NCBI GenBank assembly: GCA_015484555.1
Contig: WFMZ01000037.1
Coordinates: 1-48,319 of the forward strand
DNA: 48,319 bases
Direction of reading: 5' to 3'
DNA from: Hydrogenovibrio sp.
Lineage (GTDB): Bacteria > Pseudomonadota > Gammaproteobacteria > Thiomicrospirales > Thiomicrospiraceae
The notes below the pieces were generated by a model that worked only from the letters and a program-made list of their open reading frames with translations, was not told the DNA's origin and did no database searches. Numbering within the stretch: the stretch's first letter is position 1; every line of letters begins with the position of its first letter. This document shows positions 33,101 to 40,552 of this stretch, piece by piece. The position numbers and the translations under genes were made by a program.

Positions 33101-35559
33101 CCTTTGCTTCGGGTGCAATGAGTCATGGCGCCTTAGTTGCGCAGGCGCATGAAGCGGTTGCTCATGGAACCAACATGGTTGGCGCCATGAGTAACTCGGG
33201 AGAGGGTGGCGAAAACTCTAAGCGTTATAACACCATTAAAGCCAGCCGTATCAAGCAATTTGCTTCAGGGCGTTTTGGTATCTGGGCAGGTTACTTAGCC
33301 GATCCCAACCTAGAAGAAATTGAAATTAAATTAGCGCAAGGTGCAAAACCAGGGGAAGGTGGACAGCTTCCCTCTGCCAAGGTAACCGTTGAAATTGCTG
33401 CTGCACGTGGTGGTACACCGGGTGTTGAGCTGGTTTCTCCTCCGCCACATCATGATACCTATTCAATTGAAGATTTAGGGCAGTTAATTCACGATGCAAA
33501 AGCAGCTCGTGTTCGTGTTATCGTTAAGCTGGTTTCTTCTAAAGGAATTGGTACGATTGCGGTGGGTGTTGCGAAAGCCGGTGCAGACATTATTAACGTT
33601 GCTGGTAACACTGGTGGAACAGGTGCTGCCCAGGTAACCAGTCTTAAGCATACAGGTCGTGCTGCAGAAATTGGTATTGCAGAAGTTCATCAGGCATTAG
33701 CTGAAAATGGTTTGCGAGACAAAGTATTGTTGCGTTGTTCAAACGCGCACCAGACTGGTTTAGATGTTGTTAAGTCAGCGATGATGGGGGGAGATTCTTT
33801 CGAATTTGGAACCACTGCCTTAATGATGTTGAAATGTGTGATGGCTAAAAACTGCCACATTAAATGCCCTGCCGGTCTAACCACTAACCCAGAAGTTTAT
33901 GAAGGTGATCCTCGTGCCTTGGCGCAGTATTACATCAATATGGCACATGAAATTCGTGAAATATTAGCTTCTATCGGCTTTAGCTCACTAAAAGACATTC
34001 GTGGCCGTGGCGATTTATTGCACCTAATGGATCATAAAGCCATTTCGGGTAATTTATACGTAGCCTCAATGTTACGTCATGTACCTGAAGTGATCGTGAG
34101 CAAGAAGGTTTATTTAGAAGCAAACTTTGAAATTGATGATTTCATGTTATCAGAATTTAAAAATCAGTTTGCACAAGCAGATGAAGCTCATCATATTAAT
34201 ATTAATGTAGGCGAGCTAACCAACCGTAATAAAACAACGGGTGGTCAGTTCTCGGTAGATGTTGAACGCTTCTTAAACTACGAATTAACCCAGGAACAGG
34301 CGCAAGCTCACCCTGCGGTAAAAGAATTGAACAAAGGTCGTCGTACCCTTGAAAAAGGAACCGTGACGGTTAACAGTACACACGCAGCTGGGCAAAGTTT
34401 TGGTGCCTTTAACAATACGGGTATTACCTTAGTTCATTCAGGAACCTGTAATGACGGTGTTGGTAAAGCCCAGTCTGGTGGTGTTATTGTTGTGCAAAGC
34501 CCCGGTGGCGGTTGTACAACTGAGCTAGGGAATGTATTAGTCGGTAACTTTGCGCTGTTTGGCGCAACCGGTGGAAAGCTTTATATCGCAGGTCAGGCGG
34601 GCGACCGTTTCGGCGTGCGCAACTCGGGTGCCGTGGCCGTGGTAGAAGGTGTGGGTGATTTCTGTGCCGAATACATGACCAATGGTGGTATCGTTAACCT
34701 AGGTGTATTTGGTAAAGGCTTCGGTAATGGTATGAGTGGTGGAACGGCTTATCAGTATGATCCAACACATAGTATCAAAGCCAATCACTCTGCCGATTCA
34801 GTGGTGGTATTAGATTTAGCGGATGATAATGAATTTATGCTCGGTCAGCGCCAATCTGTTTTTGTGCACTTAACCAATCATGTTGAAAGAACAGGCTCTG
34901 TTAAAGCGGCTAACATTCTGGCAAACTGGGAAAATGAAATTAAAAACTTCCACGTTATTATGCCCAAAGCACTGTACGACTTCCATACTGCGGAACGCAT
35001 TATTACCTTGTGTGACCGCAAGAAAATGATTGAAGAATTAAGCTTGAACTACAGCGAACAAGGGATGAAAGAAATTAGGCTGGCCTATAAAAAGGGGCAA
35101 GCTTTATTTAATGGTCGTGTCCCTGGTTTTGAAAGCATATCTGATGCAGACAAGGCGTTGAGTGCGAATTTAATCAACAAGGCTGCTATTCTGGATATTG
35201 CTTTACAGCAAGCTAGAAAAATAGACGTTGCAAAATCCGAAGAGATTGCTAAAAAATTAATCGTAACCTTAGATTCAAAGTTAATGGATCACATTGCAAA
35301 AGATGCGCGTGGTGTTTTATCTGACTATAATGATGAAACCTTATCAGTCTTCTTGGCAGCTAAGCGTTTAGCGGATTATAAAACCTCGCTTATTTTAAGA
35401 GAAGTTTGTGATACACAAGCCTTTGGTACTACCGTTTGGATTATTCACCGAGATAGAGTGAACCAGGCCGCTTTAAGTCAACATGAAAGTATTGCAAGTA
35501 AAATGGCTAAGTTTAATACAGGTGCCATGGCTGAATATATGGTTTCAGAAAATATATAG
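30169..35559 (+). CDS. gltB: Divergent, extra-long glutamate synthase large subunit
   Basis: The family makes two glutamates from glutamine and 2-oxoglutarate. Residue 15 is the N-terminal nucleophile Cys after processing (SSCGVGFI). The class II amidotransferase blocks FHTRFSTNT, AHNGELNT and QSDSARLDQTLE are present, then IKQFASGRFGI, AQGAKPGEGGQLP and SPPPHHD of the FMN domain and a GxGxG helix. Three things are unusual. The iron-sulfur cysteines are Cys1223/1229/1233 (C-x5-C-x3-C in place of C-x5-C-x4-C). SGHDGGTG is AGNTGGTG at 1145-1152 and PVGVATQ is PAGLTTN. At 1796 residues it exceeds the usual 1480-1550: an insert lies at about 877-965 and an extension at about 1606-1796. ATG 30169 is preferred over GTG 30118. 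A diflavin reductase follows 23 bases on; there is no gltD. Confidence 0.85.
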   Translation: MSHCFYDKTLEHSSCGVGFITCKSGKQSQKTMQLAHRALCEIPHRGGMSAEGIGDGAGVNIDLSVNFFRHLTGLTNLNAGEYGVANFFFPEGEQAETACKALIDQQLAAQNMTVQQWRDVAVDESVLNEASRAVQPMIRQVIFLRPADIASWDAFESKVADALTAIEEHAFNEDAYIGLYPLSMSTKTQVYKSRLNSWEVIPYFKDLSNPEHQISTLFFHTRFSTNTAPNPMFAQPFRRMAHNGELNTDQKNRLSEDAIARQHGQKITFPPGQSDSARLDQTLERRIREDKLEIDKALLAMMPPAWENDPHYSKQVHDMLEYFSLYEEKNDGPAAIIFYDGNKVGARLDRLGLRPLRTEETEEYLTVASESGQFDFPPEEVIHRGRIEAGGMIMFNHATQELLHTDAILESMATEQNYSELLDQARLTLADLPAAKLEDFPLNNTFKVPAQHVGYSMSQESFKFFLDPMLQKGAEQIFAMGYGRAPNALSDDEGGMSRFFSQRFAQVTNPPLDSIREADGMTLRVSLGSKPHFCDTDFKQISLESPVLQPQQLLQIEQAGEAGTLSVAKISTLYTPDTNNVAQNQANINAAVAKVCDEAEALARAKTGIIILSDQGLAKNQAALPAVLTISAANQRLIKAGLRFNSTFIYLTGQAVSTHDVAVLLGFGASAVCPLTVFNRALEFNNSYEKVAAALKNFQKAVEKALMKTMGKFGLCTVESYIGGEFFEANFIDTLDENLKDVFPNIYSPIGGVGFAEIAKSSTLWHQTMLEIDAEKDIPLLGLFKERSDGSGHSFGNVAVRGFGEMTSENITFEDDSASEQSAILPEDDSYKDTSYDKRTTEEMDGHAITPAYRSFSKMLHEERLERPSTMRDVMGLPVNILDCNSQSDFAEALASFLFESNGSFAIQGLTSAQFTNGKLSVSLEGGSSAREQAFVAAAEAWLDNDPTKLESFANNIKSTPAPVALASVQPAHEITQAFASGAMSHGALVAQAHEAVAHGTNMVGAMSNSGEGGENSKRYNTIKASRIKQFASGRFGIWAGYLADPNLEEIEIKLAQGAKPGEGGQLPSAKVTVEIAAARGGTPGVELVSPPPHHDTYSIEDLGQLIHDAKAARVRVIVKLVSSKGIGTIAVGVAKAGADIINVAGNTGGTGAAQVTSLKHTGRAAEIGIAEVHQALAENGLRDKVLLRCSNAHQTGLDVVKSAMMGGDSFEFGTTALMMLKCVMAKNCHIKCPAGLTTNPEVYEGDPRALAQYYINMAHEIREILASIGFSSLKDIRGRGDLLHLMDHKAISGNLYVASMLRHVPEVIVSKKVYLEANFEIDDFMLSEFKNQFAQADEAHHININVGELTNRNKTTGGQFSVDVERFLNYELTQEQAQAHPAVKELNKGRRTLEKGTVTVNSTHAAGQSFGAFNNTGITLVHSGTCNDGVGKAQSGGVIVVQSPGGGCTTELGNVLVGNFALFGATGGKLYIAGQAGDRFGVRNSGAVAVVEGVGDFCAEYMTNGGIVNLGVFGKGFGNGMSGGTAYQYDPTHSIKANHSADSVVVLDLADDNEFMLGQRQSVFVHLTNHVERTGSVKAANILANWENEIKNFHVIMPKALYDFHTAERIITLCDRKKMIEELSLNYSEQGMKEIRLAYKKGQALFNGRVPGFESISDADKALSANLINKAAILDIALQQARKIDVAKSEEIAKKLIVTLDSKLMDHIAKDARGVLSDYNDETLSVFLAAKRLADYKTSLILREVCDTQAFGTTVWIIHRDRVNQAALSQHESIASKMAKFNTGAMAEYMVSENI

Positions 35560-35582
35560 TTGCGCAGACAGGAAATAGACAA

Positions 35583-37358
35583 ATGACACAGTTAAATGAC
35601 GGACTTAAAAAATCACTGCTTCCTGCGAATGCACCTTTTTCAGCAGAACAGAAAACTTGGTTAGGTGGCTTCTTTTCGGGGTTGCGTTCACATCTAGCCA
35701 TTACGCAAAGCCTAGTTCCAGCTCAAGTAGCAGGTAAGCCCATTACCATTATTTATGGTACCCAAACAGGTAACGCAGAAAACTGTGCCTATGACGTAGC
35801 AGATGCGGCGACCGCTTTGGGCTTGGCGCCTGTTGTGATGGATATGGATGACGTAGAGCTTGAAGAGTTGGCACAAGCCGAACGCATTTTGGTTTGTACC
35901 AGTACTTATGGTGAAGGCGAAATGCCTGATAATGCCGCGGCACTTTGGGAAGCTATTAGTTCTGATCACGCGCCTAGTTTTGAAAACAGCTTCTTCTCGG
36001 TATTAGCCTTGGGTGATACGGGATACGATGACTTCTGCCTAAGTGGTAAGCAGTGGGATGAACGCTTAGCCGAGTTAGGTGCAACGCGTATTGCAGACCG
36101 TGTTGATTGTGATGTTGACTATGAAGAGCCAGCAGCAGAATGGACAGCCGCCGCTTTAGAAATTATTAAAGACAAAGGGTCAGAAGCAGCCGCTTCTTCC
36201 GTACCCACCGCGGCAGCACCTAAGAAAGCAAAGTCAAAATTTGGTCGCAAAAACCCCATGCTAGCCCCTTTAATTGCTAAGCGTCGCCTAACCAGAGAGC
36301 AGTCTAGTAAAGAGATTATGCATTTTGAATTCTCTATTGCTGACACGGGTGAAAGCTACGAAGCGGGTGATGCGTTAAATATTATTCCACGTAACCAGCC
36401 AGCTTTAGTGGCTGAGTTGATGGCGATTTTTAACATTGCCGATGATCAGCAAGCTGACTATGAAGGTGAGCAGGTAGTTTTAAAATCCTTGTTTACTGAT
36501 ATTGTTGAAATTCGCACGCCTTCAAAAGATTTTATTCAGCTAATAGCCCCGTTATCGGGCGACAACACTTTTGCTGAAATGGTCGTGAATAAAGATAATA
36601 CAGGCCTAAACAACTTCCTTTATGGCAAGGATGTAGTTGACCTGTTGAATGCCTATAATTCGGTGGCTAATATTTCTTTAGAAGATTTGTTGAAAACACT
36701 AAAAGCCATTGCACCAAGAGCCTATTCTATTGCTTCAAGTGTAAATGCGCACAAAGATGAAGTGCATTTAACCATCGGCAGCGTTCGTTACAATCAAGAA
36801 GGGCGTGATCATAATGGTGTTTGCTCTACTTTCTTGGCAGATATTGCTAACGAAGGGGAAGGAATACAGTGTTATTTTGCGCCTAACAAAGCCTTTTCAG
36901 TGCCTGAAGATGACAGTACCGATATTATCATGGTTGGCCCAGGAACCGGTATCGCACCTTTTCGTGGTTTCATTGAAGAGCGTGAAGCTCGCAATGCATC
37001 AGGTCAAAATTGGTTGTTCTTTGGCGACCGAAATAAAGAAAATGATTTTATCTACCGTGAACAGTTAGAATCCTTAGAAGCTAAAGGATTGTTACGTTTA
37101 GACCTAGCCTTCTCTCGAGATCAAGAAGCCAAAATTTATGTGCAAACACGTATGAAAGAAAAAGGTGCCGAGTTCTTTGAATGGCTAGAGAAGGGTGCTT
37201 ACTTTTATATTTGTGGTGATGCCTTCCGTATGGCAAAAGATGTCGATGCGACCATTCATGAAATAGTGATGGAGCATGGCAACATGGACAAAGCAGCTGC
37301 AGAGGATTACGTAAATGCTTTGAGAAAAGCCAAACGTTATGTCAGAGACGTTTATTAA
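35583..37358 (+). CDS. CysJ-family diflavin reductase, operon partner of GltB
   Basis: This 591-residue protein passes electrons from NADPH through FAD to FMN. An N-terminal segment of about 50 residues precedes the flavodoxin domain (about 53-195, IIYGTQTGNAENCAYD), a basic linker, and the ferredoxin reductase half. RAYSIASS at 379-386 is the FAD motif, VGPGTGIAPFRGF at 451-463 binds NADPH, and the end YVRDVY matches CysJ of sulfite reductase. No cysI is in the window. Position 23 bases after gltB, before a strong terminator, implies a shared transcript. It may feed the glutamate synthase in place of GltD, or sulfite reductase coded elsewhere; the sequence alone does not decide. Confidence 0.9.
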   Translation: MTQLNDGLKKSLLPANAPFSAEQKTWLGGFFSGLRSHLAITQSLVPAQVAGKPITIIYGTQTGNAENCAYDVADAATALGLAPVVMDMDDVELEELAQAERILVCTSTYGEGEMPDNAAALWEAISSDHAPSFENSFFSVLALGDTGYDDFCLSGKQWDERLAELGATRIADRVDCDVDYEEPAAEWTAAALEIIKDKGSEAAASSVPTAAAPKKAKSKFGRKNPMLAPLIAKRRLTREQSSKEIMHFEFSIADTGESYEAGDALNIIPRNQPALVAELMAIFNIADDQQADYEGEQVVLKSLFTDIVEIRTPSKDFIQLIAPLSGDNTFAEMVVNKDNTGLNNFLYGKDVVDLLNAYNSVANISLEDLLKTLKAIAPRAYSIASSVNAHKDEVHLTIGSVRYNQEGRDHNGVCSTFLADIANEGEGIQCYFAPNKAFSVPEDDSTDIIMVGPGTGIAPFRGFIEEREARNASGQNWLFFGDRNKENDFIYREQLESLEAKGLLRLDLAFSRDQEAKIYVQTRMKEKGAEFFEWLEKGAYFYICGDAFRMAKDVDATIHEIVMEHGNMDKAAAEDYVNALRKAKRYVRDVY

Positions 37359-37380
37359 GCTGAACAGCTCTTTCTAAAAT

Positions 37381-37408
37381 AAAAAACCAGACTTTGCTCT
37401 GGTTTTTT
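37381..37408 (+). terminator. Terminator of the gltB-diflavin reductase operon
   Basis: AAAAAACCAGA at 37381-37391 and TCTGGTTTTTT at 37398-37408 form a perfect stem with loop CTTTGC and a T tract. It closes the two-gene operon 22 bases after the reductase stop. Confidence 0.93.
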
Positions 37409-37497
37409 TATAAGTTAAATTTAAGAGAGATATGAATAAGGGGGTTAAACAAACCGAATAAGCCTGTTTAAGGCATTTTTGGTTGGGCTCAAGCCTT

Positions 37498-37514
37498 AAA
37501 ATCGCCAGGGGTGG
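37498..37514 (+). repeat. Dispersed repeat A, copy with CCTT flank
   Basis: AAAATCGCCAGGGGTGG preceded by CCTT, as in the copies at 43805 and 44405. It lies between the operon terminator and the IS3 orfA remnant. Confidence 0.85.
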
Positions 37515-37589
37515 GGTGGTAATCCCTCTTAAAAATAATTGAAGTCAACAGTGGAATTTTCTTTTATGCTTAACAGCAGGAAACTATTC

Positions 37590-37745
37590 ATGAAAAAATC
37601 ACATTTTAACGACAGCCAAATACTCGCTATTTTAAAACAAGCCGAAAACGGTGTACCTATACCCGAACTATGCCGTGAGTACGGTATGAGTAATTCAAGT
37701 TTTTATAAATGGCGCTTCAAATACGGCGGAATGGATGCATTCTAG
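37590..37745 (+). pseudogene. Truncated IS3-family transposase OrfA
   Basis: The frame from ATG 37590 gives about 51 residues, MKKSHFNDSQILAILKQAE and onward to CREYGMSNSSFYKWRFKYGGMDAF, then TAG at 37743. This is the helix-turn-helix N-terminal part of IS3-type OrfA. Full OrfA runs on for another 40-50 residues after GGMDA, forming a leucine zipper, and OrfB with the DDE catalytic core is missing. So this is a remnant, not an active element. No clear terminal inverted repeats were found. Confidence 0.88.
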
Positions 37746-38176
37746 TTGACCGAGTGACTGCTAGAGAAGCAGGAGTTGGCTTAAAGAAACTTGACCTGTT
37801 AATTTAAAGCGTTTGATGGTGGTGGCAGGAACGGTACTTTTAACGACTAAAGCATCACAAGAAAGTTTGGTTTTTTTGCGTAAACTACGCAAATGCTATG
37901 CTAGTGCGGTTTGAACATCTATTTCTGTGAGTCATGAGAGCATGGGGGCTTTAAAATAGATAATATTTTAGACATTTTTACCCATTCAGGCCTCGTGCAA
38001 AGCTCTCTTAATTTATTAGAGTGTTACGTGTTTATTATATTTGCCTATGCGGATATAATGATGTTATACTTTGAAAATAAATTCTTTGAGTTTAATATAC
38101 TAAGGTTTAATTAGGGTTTAGCATTGAAAGATTCTAAGCCTGAATCGATCAAACTTTTTGATAAAGAGGTGGTGGT
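37746..38176. promoter_or_regulatory. 431-base region before the RND operon
   Basis: It holds a perfect 19-base palindrome TTTGCGTAAACTACGCAAA at 37875-37893 (8-base arms, 3-base centre) that looks like a repressor operator. A possible promoter for the exporter is TTGCCT at 38041-38046 with TATACT at 38065-38070 (18-base spacer); TATAAT at 38054-38059 is an alternative minus-10. No regulator gene for the exporter is visible nearby. Confidence 0.45.
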
Positions 38177-39469
38177 ATGCGATTTAAATTACGATTTTCT
38201 GTACTGGCTTTGGCACTTGGAGTGTTTGCAGGGCAATCGGCTTGGGCGGGTACACCGCTGACAATGCATGATTTGTTTGAGGCTTTAAAAGCTCAGCCAC
38301 AAACTCAGCTAGACCAATTGGCACAAGCTCAAGCAAAAACGGAATATCAAACGTCTGTTGATGCTTTGTATCCTAAATTGACGGTCTTTGGAGATGCAAA
38401 TCATAATTCGCAACTTAAAAACTTTATGCCCGTTGCCCCTTCCGCTCTAACACCTGGAAGTGATTTTCCATTTGCCTATAATTTAATGTCTTATGGGGTT
38501 GAGGCGGGGATGCCTCTTTATGTTTCTAGCCTGTATGCTTTAAAAGCAAAAGCACAAAAATTGTCCGAAGCAGCTGACATTCAAGCGCGTTTAAATTTAT
38601 TGCAAAATGAAGCTTTGTTGGTGGGGTATAACGCCGACTTAAAATATTCATTGTCTCTAACTGAAGCCTTAAAAGCTCAAAGAGCATCTTTATCAGAAGG
38701 CCGAAAAACGGTTAAGATTAAAGTCGATTCTGGGCGTTCGCCGCGGATAGAGTTGACCAATATCGATCAACATATTAATAGTTTGGATCAAAAATTATTG
38801 GGTTTAAAAATTCAGCGAGCTAAATTGCGTGCAAGTATCTATTCTTTAACCCATATTCAATTAACGCAACCGATTCCCATGACGGCAGCTAACCAAACCA
38901 TTAATCAACAAGACTTTTTGGCTTTAAAAGTGGTGGATAAGAAAAAGCAAGCGGCCGAAAAGGCACTTGATGCAGCTAAAGGTGCGTATTATCCAAAGGT
39001 TTCGGCCTATGCAAGATGGTCGGATACCTATGGAGATGCTTATAACACGCATCAAAATATCTCTCGTGATTTTGGCACCATTGGTTTAAAAGTAACGGTG
39101 CCATTATTTGATGCAAGTTTAAGTACCACTAAACAAAAAACGCAACAAGCGATTGATGAAGCCACCTTAAATCATCAAAAAATTAAACAAGAATTAACGG
39201 CTAAAGCGGCCTCTTTAAACGAAACTTTAAAACAATTAGTTGAACAAAAAAAATTGGCCATTCAAAGTGTTAAAAATCAACAGATTTTGCTTAAAACGGC
39301 CAAAGTGTCTTATCAAACAGGGCGTATGACGCAGGAAGAATATTTGCGTTACGAGGATAAGCTCTCCCTCGCCAAAGCGGGATTGTATCAAACCGAAGCC
39401 AACTGGTGGCACGCTAAAGCAACGTTGGCTTTTTTGTACGGAAATAATATTGAGGAGTTAGTGAAATGA
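38177..39469 (+). CDS. TolC family outer membrane efflux protein
   Basis: TolC-type proteins make the outer-membrane channel of tripartite exporters. The 430-residue chain has a signal peptide (residues 1-24, FAGQSAWA-G), then two repeats of the outer-membrane efflux domain rich in Ala, Leu and Gln coiled-coil helices. AYPKLTVFGD-like blocks appear in each half (YPKLTVFGDANHN and YYPKVSAYARWSD), and the C-terminal helix with QEEYLRYEDKLSLAKAGLYQ is typical. AGAGGTGGTGGT precedes the ATG. Its last 4 bases overlap the adaptor gene, which shows a tightly coupled operon. Confidence 0.92.
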   Translation: MRFKLRFSVLALALGVFAGQSAWAGTPLTMHDLFEALKAQPQTQLDQLAQAQAKTEYQTSVDALYPKLTVFGDANHNSQLKNFMPVAPSALTPGSDFPFAYNLMSYGVEAGMPLYVSSLYALKAKAQKLSEAADIQARLNLLQNEALLVGYNADLKYSLSLTEALKAQRASLSEGRKTVKIKVDSGRSPRIELTNIDQHINSLDQKLLGLKIQRAKLRASIYSLTHIQLTQPIPMTAANQTINQQDFLALKVVDKKKQAAEKALDAAKGAYYPKVSAYARWSDTYGDAYNTHQNISRDFGTIGLKVTVPLFDASLSTTKQKTQQAIDEATLNHQKIKQELTAKAASLNETLKQLVEQKKLAIQSVKNQQILLKTAKVSYQTGRMTQEEYLRYEDKLSLAKAGLYQTEANWWHAKATLAFLYGNNIEELVK

Positions 39470-40542
39470 AAAAGATAATCGGCATTGTGATTGCAGCCAT
39501 ATTGGTTGTGACGGCAGTTTTACTTGTTAAAGATAAAAAAGAGGCCTTGGCTAAAGAAACGGTGGCTGTGCAATATCCGCTGGTTGTTAATACAGAAGTG
39601 CTAAAAAAGACTTCAAAGCAATTAACACACCCTTATTTAGCCTTGGTAAAAAGTAATCAAGATGTCACGCTTTCTACTAACGTGGGAGGACGAGTAGATT
39701 ATATTATTCCGGTAGGCTCGCAGGTTAAAGTGGGGCAAAAGCTGGTGACCATTGATAGCTCGAGCCTGAAAGCTAAAATAGAAGCTAGTCGTCTTAAAAT
39801 TCAAAGCTCTAGCTCCAAAAAGGTGGCTTTAATAGCTAAGCTTAACAACTTAAAGCAAACGCATAATAGAACTTTAAAATTATTGGCGGTGGAAGGGGCT
39901 TCTGTTGAGCAATCTGAAGCAGAAATAGATGGTATGGAGACTTTACGTGCAGATATTGATGGCGTGTCTGCTCAAATAAGAAGTGCTCAGGCCGAGCTTG
40001 AAGCGCTTCATCAAGAATTAACTTATGCCAATATCGTGTCTCCCGTTGATGGCGTGGTATCTAATATCGATATTAACAAAGGGGGCATTGCTGCGCCAGG
40101 TAAACCACTTATTAGCTTAAGCACTTTAGGCGGCAAATATTTGTTAGTTCGAACTGCTGAAAATCAGCAGGTGGGTCAAGCAGAGTACCAGGGACAATCC
40201 TGCCAGCTAACCCCACTAAATAAAACGCAAAGAGGCTTACAAGAATTTACATGTCATGTAAGCGTTAAAGCACCCGCAGGTAGTTTGGTGGATATTAATT
40301 TGATTTCTCAGCAAGGCCTTGGGCTTTATGTACCATTAAATGCCGTATTACAAATTAATGGGCAAACTGCTATGTTAATTGTTAAAGACAATAAAGCCGT
40401 TAAGCGTCCAGTCAAAATTTTAGCCTCAGGTGTTGAGGGGTTTGCTATTAAAGGATTATCTGTCGGAGAGCGATATGTGGTCGCTAAACCAGATATTTTA
40501 TTAAAGTTGACCACAGGTCAAGCGATTAAGCTGGCAAAATAA
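39466..40542 (+). CDS. RND efflux periplasmic adaptor (membrane fusion protein)
   Basis: The 358-residue protein is anchored by an N-terminal span (residues 3-23) and bridges the RND pump and the TolC channel. The lipoyl-like halves are visible at about 70-100 (GGRVDYIIPVGSQVKVGQKLVTID) and 185-210 (ANIVSPVDGVVSNIDINKGGIA), with a coiled-coil hairpin between them (about 100-180). A beta-barrel and a membrane-proximal part follow. It is 10 bases upstream of the RND gene. The substrate cannot be read from the sequence. Confidence 0.92.
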   Translation: MKKIIGIVIAAILVVTAVLLVKDKKEALAKETVAVQYPLVVNTEVLKKTSKQLTHPYLALVKSNQDVTLSTNVGGRVDYIIPVGSQVKVGQKLVTIDSSSLKAKIEASRLKIQSSSSKKVALIAKLNNLKQTHNRTLKLLAVEGASVEQSEAEIDGMETLRADIDGVSAQIRSAQAELEALHQELTYANIVSPVDGVVSNIDINKGGIAAPGKPLISLSTLGGKYLLVRTAENQQVGQAEYQGQSCQLTPLNKTQRGLQEFTCHVSVKAPAGSLVDINLISQQGLGLYVPLNAVLQINGQTAMLIVKDNKAVKRPVKILASGVEGFAIKGLSVGERYVVAKPDILLKLTTGQAIKLAK

Positions 40543-40552
40543 AAGGACTTAC

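Noticed and set aside
35583-37358. Annotation simply as sulfite reductase alpha subunit
   Set aside because: The domain match to CysJ is real, but cysI is absent here and the operon partner is gltB, so the sulfite role is not supported by context.
37539-37589. Longer start for the OrfA remnant
   Set aside because: Residues before MKKSHF do not match IS3 OrfA, which begins at this Met.
38124-38261. TTG-initiated short frame running into the TolC gene
   Set aside because: It uses a rare start without a ribosome site and overlaps the signal peptide region of a clear gene in another frame.
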